A DNA stretch of 17,447 bases. It comes from Pseudomonadota bacterium (GTDB lineage Bacteria; Pseudomonadota; Gammaproteobacteria; Arenicellales; Arenicellaceae). Of this stretch, positions 6,677 to 14,521 are shown in pieces. The position numbers and the translations under genes are program-made. Within the stretch, counting starts at the first letter, position 1, and each line of letters opens with the position of its first letter. Where the stretch lies: contig JABJKL010000207.1 in NCBI GenBank assembly GCA_018660405.1, positions 1 through 17,447 of the forward strand, in the 5' to 3' direction. Below the pieces are notes generated by a model. The model worked only from the letters and a program-made list of their open reading frames with translations. It had not been told where the DNA came from and ran no database searches.

Positions 6677-7357
6677 ATGGCTGACGATATTGTATTGACA
6701 GAAGAAGAACAGGCGGAGCGGCTCAAAGCCTGGTGGAAAGATAATGGCACATCAATCGTGGTTGGTGCTGCTATAGGGTTATCTGCAATCGCTGGTTATA
6801 ACTATTGGCAAGATCAGCGGAACCAGGCGATGGAGCAAGCTTCCTCTGGGTATATGCGACTGCTCGAAGCGATTAGAATTCCTGATAGCGCAAAATCTCG
6901 CGAGCTAAGCGCTTCCATTCTTAATGAGTATGGCGAGACCGTATATGGTGCCAAGGCCGCGCTTATTCAGGCAAAGCTGCAGGCCGATAGTGGTGAACTG
7001 GACGAGGCATTGGAGAGTTTGATATTAGCGAAAGAGATCGCAAATGAGCCAGGCTTGGTGCATGTCGCTAACCTTCGAATGATTCGAATCTATCTCGAGC
7101 AGGGTGAATTTCAGCAGGCGCAAGCAACGGTGGTTGTTGCTGCAAACGCGAGGACAGGATTTGAATCACAATATAGAGAGTTAGAAGGCGAAATTGCTTT
7201 TGCTCAAGGTGATATAAGCATGGCGCGGCAAAAATATATCGAAGCACTCGCGTCACTTGGCTCCGATCCTGCGTATGCTGGTGTCTTACAGTTGAAGATA
7301 GAGGGGCTGGGTAGTATTGGTATCACCGAGAGTGATAGCGAACGGAACACAGAATAG
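6677..7357 (+). CDS. yfgM: YfgM-family membrane-anchored TPR protein (SecYEG ancillary)
   Basis: Inner-membrane protein that in E. coli associates with the SecYEG translocon and the PpiD chaperone and assists periplasmic protein folding. The 226-residue protein has a short acidic cytoplasmic N-terminus (EEEQAERLKAWWKDNG), one membrane span (about 24-43, TSIVVGAAIGLSAIAGYNYW), and a periplasmic TPR_21-type helical domain to the end. ATG at 6677 gives the canonical N-terminus. Its stop TAG shares its last base with a possible GTG start of bamB (7357), so the two are probably co-transcribed. The hisS-yfgM-bamB-der order is the classic one. Confidence 0.9.
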   Translation: MADDIVLTEEEQAERLKAWWKDNGTSIVVGAAIGLSAIAGYNYWQDQRNQAMEQASSGYMRLLEAIRIPDSAKSRELSASILNEYGETVYGAKAALIQAKLQADSGELDEALESLILAKEIANEPGLVHVANLRMIRIYLEQGEFQQAQATVVVAANARTGFESQYRELEGEIAFAQGDISMARQKYIEALASLGSDPAYAGVLQLKIEGLGSIGITESDSERNTE

Positions 7358-7380
7358 TGAACGGCAACAGCAACGCTGGT

Positions 7381-8541
7381 ATGACTGGAATGTATAGACT
7401 ACAAGTTTTTGCTTTGGGCGCATTGTTGCTGGTCGGATGCAGTTCAAAAAAGGAATCCTTGATACCAGAGCTTGAGCCAGCCGAACGACCAAGGTTTGAG
7501 AAAACTCAATCGGTAGAAAGGAACTGGTCAATTAGTTTGGGCGCTGGTTTTGATAGTGCTCATGTAGGTCTTACACCGCGTTTGGTGGGCGATGCTATTT
7601 TTGCGGCCTCGTCAGAGGGTCGTGTAGTCGCGGTTGAAGCTGCCACAGGCGATAGGCGATGGACGGTTAATTTAAGAGAGCCCATTTCGGGTGGCGTTGG
7701 TGAAGGCATAGGTATGGTTTTTGTAGGCACCTTTGATGGCGATTTATATGCCCTGGATACGGGTTCCGGCGAAACTCGCTGGAAAGTTCCCCTCAGTAGT
7801 GTCATTTCTGCGCCGCCGATGGCCGCAGACGGTCGCGTTATAGTGAGAACCGCTGACGGTCGATTGACCGGATTAAACGTCGATAATGGGGAGCAGGTAT
7901 GGAATATAACGCGGGAAGTGCCGCCTCTGTCTCTGTTAGGTGATGCAGAGCCATTGATTGAGGGCGGCGTGGCTCTGGTTGGTTTTCCAAATGGTAAATT
8001 GCTAGCGGTTGAGTTGGAACAAGGGCGAGCATTGTGGGAGATCCCTGTCGCTTATCCGCGCGGCCGCAATGAATTAGAGCGATTGGTGGATGTTGATGCG
8101 ACGCCAAGTCTGGTGGGTGGTGTTCTGTATACAGCTTCATTCCAAGGTGCCATTATTGCGCTTAGCATCGAGCAACAAACTGCGATTTGGAATTCCAGTA
8201 TCGCTACCCGTCATGCGTTCGCGTATGATGCAGAGCTGCTATATGTGGTAGATCGTGATAGTCAAGTCGTTGCTCTTGACTTGACTACTGGAGAGACAGT
8301 TTGGTCGAATGACAAGTTACTCTATCGCGAATTAAGTGCTCCAGCATTACTTGGCGGCTATTTAATTGTCACCGATTTTGACGGATTGGTTTATCTATTA
8401 GACCGGCGTAGTGGCGAATTTATCGGTGAATATAATGTGGGTGGTGAAGGCCTGGTATCACAGCCTTTGATTCGACTCGATCAAGCCTACTTGCTAAACA
8501 CAAACGGTGAATTGCGCTCAATTTCTATATCACGGCGATAA
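7381..8541 (+). CDS. bamB: Outer membrane assembly lipoprotein BamB
   Basis: Lipoprotein of the BAM complex that helps insert beta-barrel proteins into the outer membrane. The 386-residue protein has a signal peptide ending in the lipobox LLVGC (Cys20), then an eight-bladed PQQ-type beta-propeller with repeated units such as VVAVEAATGDRRWTVNL, LYALDTGSGETRWKVPL, LTGLNVDNGEQVWNI and VVALDLTTGETVWS. Start choice: ATG 7381 gives a normal signal peptide. GTG at 7357, overlapping the yfgM stop, would add eight residues, and ATG at 7390 is also possible; none has a clear Shine-Dalgarno. Confidence 0.93.
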   Translation: MTGMYRLQVFALGALLLVGCSSKKESLIPELEPAERPRFEKTQSVERNWSISLGAGFDSAHVGLTPRLVGDAIFAASSEGRVVAVEAATGDRRWTVNLREPISGGVGEGIGMVFVGTFDGDLYALDTGSGETRWKVPLSSVISAPPMAADGRVIVRTADGRLTGLNVDNGEQVWNITREVPPLSLLGDAEPLIEGGVALVGFPNGKLLAVELEQGRALWEIPVAYPRGRNELERLVDVDATPSLVGGVLYTASFQGAIIALSIEQQTAIWNSSIATRHAFAYDAELLYVVDRDSQVVALDLTTGETVWSNDKLLYRELSAPALLGGYLIVTDFDGLVYLLDRRSGEFIGEYNVGGEGLVSQPLIRLDQAYLLNTNGELRSISISRR

Positions 8542-8595
8542 TCGCAAACCTGTATTGAGGTGGAGTCCGATAGTCGGGCAAACACTGATTCTGCA

Positions 8596-8615
8596 AAAAT
8601 ATTATGCGATATTTT
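8596..8615 (+). terminator. AT-rich hairpin between bamB and der
   Basis: AAAATAT (8596-8602) and ATATTTT (8609-8615) form a perfect 7-bp stem with a 6-nt loop, 54 bp after the bamB stop. The stem is weak and the T-run is part of it, so terminator function is uncertain. The rest of the 178-bp gap before der shows only AT-rich sequence where a der promoter could lie. Confidence 0.3.
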
Positions 8616-8719
8616 GTGGGCAGCTGTACGGAATCCTTGCTTATATTCTAATTCTGCTATTTTAATTCCAAGTAGTTTACTGAGATAGTGTATTAGGCCC
8701 ATCCAAGGCCCGCCAAAGC

Positions 8720-10114
8720 ATGGCTATGAATGAAGAAATAAACATAGACGAGGATCTTGGTCGACCGCTGATAACCATCGTGGGTCGGCCTAACGTTGGG
8801 AAGTCCACGCTATATAATCGTTTGACTCGAAGTCGCGATGCGATTGTGGACGATCAGCCCGGTGTGACGCGTGATCGAATGATCGGCGAGGGGCGAATTG
8901 GCCCCAGACCTTATTGGATTGTCGATACCGGTGGTATTGAAGTACAAGGCACCGAAATACACGATCTCATGCGTCGTCAGGTTGAATACGCGATTGATGA
9001 GAGCGATGTTGTGCTGTTCATTGTTGACGGTCGAGATGGCCTTTCAACAACTGACAGAGAGATTGCAGGCCGTCTGCGACGAGAAGACCGCGTGCCCGTG
9101 TATCTGTTATTGAACAAGGCAGAGGGTTTGGATAAAAATCTGCTGCGTAGCGAGTTTTATGAATTGGGTCTGGGTGAACCTAAACCGGTGTCGTCAAAGA
9201 ATGGCGATGGTGTTCGACAACTGATGAATCAAGTGCTCGAAACGGTTGATACGAGCACCGATTTCAATTTACCGTCCGATGTTCCCAGAATAGCCGTGGT
9301 AGGCCGCCCAAATGTCGGAAAATCAACTCTGATAAATCGTTTAACGGGTGAAGACCGCGTTCTTGTATACGATTCGCCTGGAACCACACGCGATAGTATC
9401 TATGTACCATTTGAATCTCAAGGAGAGCAGTACGTACTCATTGATACCGCTGGAATGCGCAAGAAAAACCGCATTGATGATCGTTTAGAACACTTTTCGG
9501 TGATTAAAACAGTGCAAGCCATCGAACATGCACATGTTGTGCTTATGGTGATGGATGCTCAAGCGGGAATTGCTGAGCAAGACCTGCGTTTACTCAACCT
9601 GGTATTGGAAAGAGGTCGCTCGACTGTTTTACTGCTGAATAAGTGGGATAATCTTAGCGCTTACGAAAAAAAGCGGCTCGACGATGTGTTTGATCAAAAA
9701 TTTAGATTCCTGGGGAATTTTGAGGAAATGTCTATTTCAGCCCTGCATGGCACGGGTGTTGGAAAAATTTTACCCATGGTTCGAAAAGTTTATGATTCAG
9801 CACTTGCAAATCTAGGTACTGGACGTTTGAATCGAGTGCTGGCCGCCGCAGTAGAACGTCAGGAACCACCGATGGTAGGTCTCCGCCGAATCAAAATTAA
9901 ATATGGCCATCAGGGTGGTAAAAATCCACCGCACGTGATTTTGCATGGCAATCAGTTGGATAAACTACCGCAAACCTATAAACGTTATCTGGCAAGCTGT
10001 ATCGAAGATGGCTTTGACATGGTGGGGACGCGTGTAAGACTGACCTTTAAAAACAGCGTTAATCCATATAAGACTAAACCCTGGAAAAATAAGAGCGGCG
10101 ATAAAACAAGATAA
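8720..10114 (+). CDS. der: Ribosome-assembly GTPase Der (EngA)
   Basis: Tandem-GTPase needed for maturation of the 50S subunit. The 464-residue protein has two G domains, each with the P-loop GRPNVGKST (residues 22-30 and 195-203), followed by a C-terminal KH-like domain (about 370-455). G3 motifs DTGG and DTAG are present. The G4 motif of the second domain is canonical NKWD, but in the first it is NKAE (132-135), so the guanine-specificity Asp is Glu. ATG 8720 is used; an ATG two codons later is equally possible. Its last 41 bases overlap the 3' end of the convergent gene on the minus strand. Confidence 0.96.
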   Translation: MAMNEEINIDEDLGRPLITIVGRPNVGKSTLYNRLTRSRDAIVDDQPGVTRDRMIGEGRIGPRPYWIVDTGGIEVQGTEIHDLMRRQVEYAIDESDVVLFIVDGRDGLSTTDREIAGRLRREDRVPVYLLLNKAEGLDKNLLRSEFYELGLGEPKPVSSKNGDGVRQLMNQVLETVDTSTDFNLPSDVPRIAVVGRPNVGKSTLINRLTGEDRVLVYDSPGTTRDSIYVPFESQGEQYVLIDTAGMRKKNRIDDRLEHFSVIKTVQAIEHAHVVLMVMDAQAGIAEQDLRLLNLVLERGRSTVLLLNKWDNLSAYEKKRLDDVFDQKFRFLGNFEEMSISALHGTGVGKILPMVRKVYDSALANLGTGRLNRVLAAAVERQEPPMVGLRRIKIKYGHQGGKNPPHVILHGNQLDKLPQTYKRYLASCIEDGFDMVGTRVRLTFKNSVNPYKTKPWKNKSGDKTR

Positions 10115-10595
10115 GCAGCGTTGCAGGCAGCATTATGATACTTTCACGCAACAGTGCCCTGGTGTTGTGAGCAATGATAGCTGGCTCGAAAAATTGGTTA
10201 CGGTGCAGGTTTAAAAATAACGGCTTGTCACTAATTTGGGAATCCATGTTCCAGGGCCAACCGATAATTAATCCTGCTGGCTCACTTAGATCCATGCTTA
10301 ACCAATCGATTATTATGTGGCTAATGATTCCACAAAAGCACAAGCAAGTAATAACCAGATATTGTCGGTTGTTGTTGAGCTTAAGCCAAACGAAAAGGAT
10401 CGTTGGCAACACTAATGAAAAGGTGACCGAGTGCATGACTGTTCGGTGCGCTATTCCCGGTATCAGCAAGTCGAGATCTGGCAGACAAGCAGCAAACAAA
10501 GCGGTTGCTAACGCGGTCAAGCTTCGAATATGCCTGGGAAAGCACAGTGCAAGAATGCTCAGTCCAGCCAATGAGTGGGCCACCGGTGATGCCAT
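10074..10595 (-). CDS. YdjM/DUF457-like inner-membrane protein, putative metal-dependent hydrolase
   Basis: A 173-residue membrane protein of the family annotated as LexA-binding inner membrane-associated putative hydrolase (YdjM, DUF457). Conserved features are the N-terminal MASPVAHSLAG, the acidic motif PDLDLL (about 39-44), HRTVMHS and SHIIIDWL, which together supply His and Asp residues typical of these proteins, and about four or five hydrophobic segments. The catalytic activity of the family is not established. It is the only minus-strand gene here, converging on and overlapping der by 41 bp, and starts 112 bp from the glycan cluster, so the space between them should hold divergent promoters. 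A plus-strand open frame over the same bases (10174-10674) looks non-coding. Confidence 0.75.
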   Translation of the reverse strand: MASPVAHSLAGLSILALCFPRHIRSLTALATALFAACLPDLDLLIPGIAHRTVMHSVTFSLVLPTILFVWLKLNNNRQYLVITCLCFCGIISHIIIDWLSMDLSEPAGLIIGWPWNMDSQISDKPLFLNLHRNQFFEPAIIAHNTRALLRESIIMLPATLLILFYRRSYFSRV

Positions 10596-10613
10596 GATCA
10601 GTGTAACCGTTCA

Positions 10614-10639
10614 GAAAAAACACCATACTAGCTTTTTTC
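10614..10639. promoter_or_regulatory. A-tract/T-tract inverted repeat in the divergent intergenic region
   Basis: GAAAAAA (10614-10620) and TTTTTTC (10633-10639) face each other across 12 bp, in the 112-bp space between the YdjM-like gene (minus) and the GT4-GlpD gene (plus). Such symmetry could bind a regulator or bend DNA. No clear -35/-10 pair could be assigned for either direction. Confidence 0.3.
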
Positions 10640-10707
10640 CGTTCGCGGGTAAAAAGATCTGCGTCTATTTGTAATGTTATTCAGTTGCCGGTGGTAATTT
10701 TCGAATC

Positions 10708-13560
10708 GTGAAAATATTATTTCTGGCACCGCAGCCCTTTTATATAGAACGGGGTACACCGATAGCAATCGATTTGCTACTCGCAGAGTTGAGCGCTCAA
10801 GGACATGAGGTTCATCTACTCACTTTTCCCGATGGAACAGACAGGCATTATGAAGGTTTAACTATTCAGCGGATTGGTCAGCGGGTTCGAAATTCCGGGG
10901 CATATGATGGCAGCGGCGGTAAGCCTGCAAGCAGGCGACCCATTGGCCCAGGATTTTCTTTAGCCAAGGTGTGGCTCGATATCCGCATGTTTTTCGCGGC
11001 ATGGAGGCAACTTTCAACCGGCGACTTTGATTTGGTTCACGCGGTAGAAGAAGCCGGTTTTATTGCCTGGTTACTGAAAAAGCGATTTGGCACACCGTTT
11101 ATCTACGATATGGATTCATTGTTGTCGGAACAAGTTTGTGCGGCCTTGCCCTGGTTGAGACCTTTGAAAGGGCTTATGCGATGGCTGGAGTCCAAAGTTG
11201 TTCGTGAGGCTTGTGCAGTAGCGCCAATGTGTGACGAAATTGCATTTTTTGCGCGCGCACATCGAAACCGCGGCATTCACTTAATCAAGGATGTTGCCTT
11301 GTTTGACGAGCTATCCAACACACCAACTGAGGATTTGCGTACCCGTCTCGAGGTGCCGGGAATGATGATTCTTTATGTTGGTAATCTGGAGAATTACCAA
11401 GGAATCGATTTATTGTTGGAGGCCTGCCAACAAGCTTTTGCAAGCAATACTGATGCGACTCTGGTTTTAATAGGAGGAAGCGAAGGGCATATCGAAAAGT
11501 ATCGAAATAGAGTGGAGGCGCTGGGTATTTCAGCGCGGGTTCGATTCGCCGGGCCTCGCCCGGTTGAGCATCTCGCCGAGTATCTATGTCAGGCAGACGT
11601 ATTGGTTTCAGCGCGCTCGCAGGGCACCAATACGCCGATGAAAATTTATTCTTATTTGTATTCCGGTGTTGTCACGGTGGCCACCAGGCTGCCAACCCAT
11701 ACACAAGTTTTGAACGATGCCAATGCCATGCTTGCCGATGCCAATGCCGACAGCTTTAGTGACGCCCTATTGTGTATGTTGGATGACAAGGAGAGACGTT
11801 TACGCCTGGGGCGAGCTGCTCACGAAACTGCAAAACAATCGCACAGTCGAGATAGCTTTAAACAGGCGGTCGAGGAATTGTATGCGGGGGTAAGCAACTT
11901 TCTGGGTGTATCGAATACGATTGGCAATGAGATTACGGTGCAGCGCAGTCAAATTGTAATTGCGGGTGGCGGGATTACCGGTTCCAGTATAGCGCTGCGG
12001 GCTGCGGGTCTTGGTTACTCAGTGACTCTGTTGGAGAAGAATGATTTTGGGGGTGGTGCGTCAGCAAATAATTTGCGTACCATACATGGCGGCTTGAGGT
12101 ATCTACAGCACGGTGATATTCGGCGTTCACGTATGTCTGCACGTTGTCAAAACGAATGGATTGCAAATTATCCACACTTGGTAGAACCCCTCAAGTTTAT
12201 ACTTCCTTGCGGGCCCGGTTTGTTTAGATCTGAGCCGGTGTATCGTTTTGGGTTGTGGCTGTATCACACGGTTATTCGATGGGGTCTAGGTTGGCCCTGG
12301 AAACCGGCAGACAAAGCTGATAGTTATGGTGCTTCTTATGGCACGACAGTAATCGATGAACAAGATACGCCAGGCGCATTAGCGGGCGAAGTTGCGTTTT
12401 GGCAGGAGCTACAAGTCCAGCACCCGGAACGAGGTGTTCTCGCACAAGTCTTGAGCGCAAGAAAGCTGGGGGCTAATTGTTTAAATTATCAGCAAGTCAC
12501 CGATGTCCAGCGTATAAGCAAGCGTAAATTTCTCGTACAGTCGGTGGATCAATTAAATCAACAAGCCTGGGCGATTCAATGTGACTGGTTTATCGATGCG
12601 ACGGGTGCGGGTTTTGACTTGCCTGGGTTACCCGATGAATTGCCCAAAGAATTATCCGTTCGGCATGCTGATGTCAATTGGGTTAAGGGCGTAAATCTCG
12701 TTTTTGATAGTGCACCTCAACACGCCTGTGCATGGGGAATAGACTCTGCTAACAATCGTCGCAAGTTATTTATTTGTCCCTGGCAAGACCGTTTGGTCGC
12801 TGGCACCTGGTATTTTGAGCATACGCTTAGCGACGGCCCATTATTGCTTGATGAGGACGAGCTGCAACTGTGCATGAAAGATCTGTCCAGCAGCCGTCAA
12901 CCCGGATTTTCGCAAGATAGCCTGGCGCATATTGAACTTGGATTATTGCCCGTTCGCTCGGGTTCCGGGGAGCTGGAGAATCGTCTTTTGAGTCATCCGA
13001 TAATTGATGTGTCACTCGATGCTCCAGGCTTGATTCGAGTCGTGGCAGTCAAATATACGACGGCTGAAGATGTAGCAGAGCAAGTGATTAAGTTGGTCAA
13101 ATCGACAACGCCAGAAAGACAAGCGCGTATCGGCCAGGCGCGATACGGTAGCGAATTTGAAGACGTCTCAATAGCGGGTGTCAGCCGTTATCGTGAAGAT
13201 CTGGTTTCCATGTTCAGCCAAGGCACCGAGTTAGACGATATTGATCGTTTGGTCAGCCGGTATGGCTCGAGTGCAAGCACAATTTTGGAACGCCAGGTCG
13301 AACAGCCCGATAAGTCACAATGCATACCCAACACCCGGGTATCATTGGCTGAAGTTGATTTTGTGCTCGAACACGAATTAGTCAGAAAATTATCAGACCT
13401 GGTCATACGCCGCACCGATATCGGCGCAGCACGCCGACCTGATAATGACTCTCTTGAGTATTTAATGGACTATCTGGTTCAAAATCATCAATGGGACGAT
13501 GGCGATAGAGAAGCGCAGATAGCGGATGTCTATGATTGGTACAGACGGGTAAACACATGA
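10708..13560 (+). CDS. Fusion protein: GT4 glycosyltransferase + GlpD-like FAD oxidoreductase
   Basis: A 950-residue cytoplasmic or membrane-associated protein of two complete modules. Residues 1 to about 395 are a GT-B fold family 4 glycosyltransferase: N-terminal MKILFLAPQPFYIERGTP, donor domain starting near MILYVGNLENYQGID, and GTNTPMKIYSYLYSG (about 306-320), where the usual second Glu of EX7E is Ser315. From about 415 to 950 it is a DAO/GlpD family flavoprotein: Rossmann motif IVIAGGGITGSS (416-427), IHGGLRYLQHG with His460, and a GlpD-type C-terminal domain (ELVRKLSDLVIRRTDIG). The GlpD substrate motif near Lys782 reads VKYTTAED, so the family's usual Arg is absent. The start is GTG at 10708. 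No stop or frameshift interrupts the junction, though an in-frame GTG at 11938 could start the second module separately. Its stop overlaps the next gene (ATGA). The oxidised substrate is unknown; glycerol 3-phosphate is the family default. Confidence 0.85.
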   Translation: MKILFLAPQPFYIERGTPIAIDLLLAELSAQGHEVHLLTFPDGTDRHYEGLTIQRIGQRVRNSGAYDGSGGKPASRRPIGPGFSLAKVWLDIRMFFAAWRQLSTGDFDLVHAVEEAGFIAWLLKKRFGTPFIYDMDSLLSEQVCAALPWLRPLKGLMRWLESKVVREACAVAPMCDEIAFFARAHRNRGIHLIKDVALFDELSNTPTEDLRTRLEVPGMMILYVGNLENYQGIDLLLEACQQAFASNTDATLVLIGGSEGHIEKYRNRVEALGISARVRFAGPRPVEHLAEYLCQADVLVSARSQGTNTPMKIYSYLYSGVVTVATRLPTHTQVLNDANAMLADANADSFSDALLCMLDDKERRLRLGRAAHETAKQSHSRDSFKQAVEELYAGVSNFLGVSNTIGNEITVQRSQIVIAGGGITGSSIALRAAGLGYSVTLLEKNDFGGGASANNLRTIHGGLRYLQHGDIRRSRMSARCQNEWIANYPHLVEPLKFILPCGPGLFRSEPVYRFGLWLYHTVIRWGLGWPWKPADKADSYGASYGTTVIDEQDTPGALAGEVAFWQELQVQHPERGVLAQVLSARKLGANCLNYQQVTDVQRISKRKFLVQSVDQLNQQAWAIQCDWFIDATGAGFDLPGLPDELPKELSVRHADVNWVKGVNLVFDSAPQHACAWGIDSANNRRKLFICPWQDRLVAGTWYFEHTLSDGPLLLDEDELQLCMKDLSSSRQPGFSQDSLAHIELGLLPVRSGSGELENRLLSHPIIDVSLDAPGLIRVVAVKYTTAEDVAEQVIKLVKSTTPERQARIGQARYGSEFEDVSIAGVSRYREDLVSMFSQGTELDDIDRLVSRYGSSASTILERQVEQPDKSQCIPNTRVSLAEVDFVLEHELVRKLSDLVIRRTDIGAARRPDNDSLEYLMDYLVQNHQWDDGDREAQIADVYDWYRRVNT

Positions 13561-14507
13561 AATCTTCAGCTAAATACGGGCTTAAGCTATTGTTTAGTTT
13601 GCTGATATTTGGTTTAGCGCTGAGTCAGGTAGATTGGATGCAGGTTCGTGGCACTTTGCTGGCAGCATCGGGTGTGTGGTTAGCATTGCATGTTGGCAGC
13701 CTGGTTTTGGAGCGCATGGTATTTACCTGGAAATGGCTAATATTAATTCATGTTTTTGACCGCTCTATAGGGTTTGCCCGCTTACTGGCGAATACGCTAA
13801 TCGGAAAACTATGGGGTACATTTTTGCCTTCCAGTTTAGGGGTTGACGTTGTTCGTGCTTATTATTTGAACCGTGATGTAAATAATCCAGGCCAGGTTAC
13901 GGCATCGGTTCTCTGCGATAAGTTACTTGCCTTAGTCGCCCTCATTTTGATGGCTCTATTGGGGTTATGGCAATGCCCGCCAGAATTACAGCACGCAGCG
14001 TTTCGCGTGGCGCTTATAGGCGGTGCAGGGCTTGTGGTGTTGCTGGTGTATGCATGTGTCAATAAGCTTGCTGCCCATTGGGGAAGCAAGCTGTTGGCAA
14101 ACATTGGTTTGACGTTTATTAGTCAATTTGTCCAGCGCGTAAGCGCGGCTATGCAAACCTATCGTGGTGTGCCGACGGTCTTGCTTTGGTCTTTTCTGGG
14201 CTCATGCGCTCTGCAATTAGTCCGTGTTTTATCGGTCTGGTTCATGGCAATTGCTTTGGGTCTAGAGCTGCCATTTTCGTTTCTATTGTTGGTGGTGCCG
14301 CTATCGATGATATTGATTATGTTGCCCTTGTCTATCGGTGGAATTGGTTTGCGCGAAGGCATTTTTGTCGGAATGTTTTCTTTAGTGGGGCTTGCCCCCA
14401 GCGATGGGTTTGCGTTGGGCTTGGCGACCACCTTGACTGATCTTCTATTATCGCTGGCCGGTGGTATTGTTTACCTGCGCGTGACACGCGATTCGACCGC
14501 CCAATAG
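13557..14507 (+). CDS. LPG_synthase_TM / UPF0104 flippase-like membrane protein
   Basis: A 316-residue polytopic protein with about eight hydrophobic segments, related to the membrane domain of MprF and to AglD-type proteins. Family signatures include WKWLILI, a LIGKLWGTFLPSSLGVDVVRAYYL stretch (glycine-rich, with Asp-Val-Arg), and PLSIGGIGLREG near the C-terminus. Members are linked to glycan or glycolipid synthesis and proposed to move or modify lipid-linked substrates; no soluble lysyl-transfer domain is present, so it is not MprF itself. ATG 13557 overlaps the TGA of the fusion gene by 4 bp (ATGA). The frame extends to 13536 but the overlap start is preferred. Confidence 0.82.
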   Translation: MKSSAKYGLKLLFSLLIFGLALSQVDWMQVRGTLLAASGVWLALHVGSLVLERMVFTWKWLILIHVFDRSIGFARLLANTLIGKLWGTFLPSSLGVDVVRAYYLNRDVNNPGQVTASVLCDKLLALVALILMALLGLWQCPPELQHAAFRVALIGGAGLVVLLVYACVNKLAAHWGSKLLANIGLTFISQFVQRVSAAMQTYRGVPTVLLWSFLGSCALQLVRVLSVWFMAIALGLELPFSFLLLVVPLSMILIMLPLSIGGIGLREGIFVGMFSLVGLAPSDGFALGLATTLTDLLLSLAGGIVYLRVTRDSTAQ

Positions 14508-14521
14508 CTATTATTCCTGTG

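Noticed and set aside
10174..10674. A 166-codon plus-strand open frame opposite the YdjM-like gene
   Set aside because: The minus-strand frame has a coherent hydrophobic protein with family motifs (PDLDLL, HRTVMHS, SHIIIDWL); the plus-strand product has none and looks like an antisense shadow.
11880..11960. Possibility that the GT4 and GlpD modules are two genes merged by a sequencing error
   Set aside because: The frame is continuous with normal codon use and no stop in or near the junction, so a fusion is the simplest reading. Kept as a caveat because an in-frame GTG at 11938 exists.
13557..14507. Annotation of the membrane protein as MprF (lysylphosphatidylglycerol synthase)
   Set aside because: Only the membrane domain is present at 316 residues; the soluble aminoacyl-transfer domain is missing and the context is glycan synthesis.
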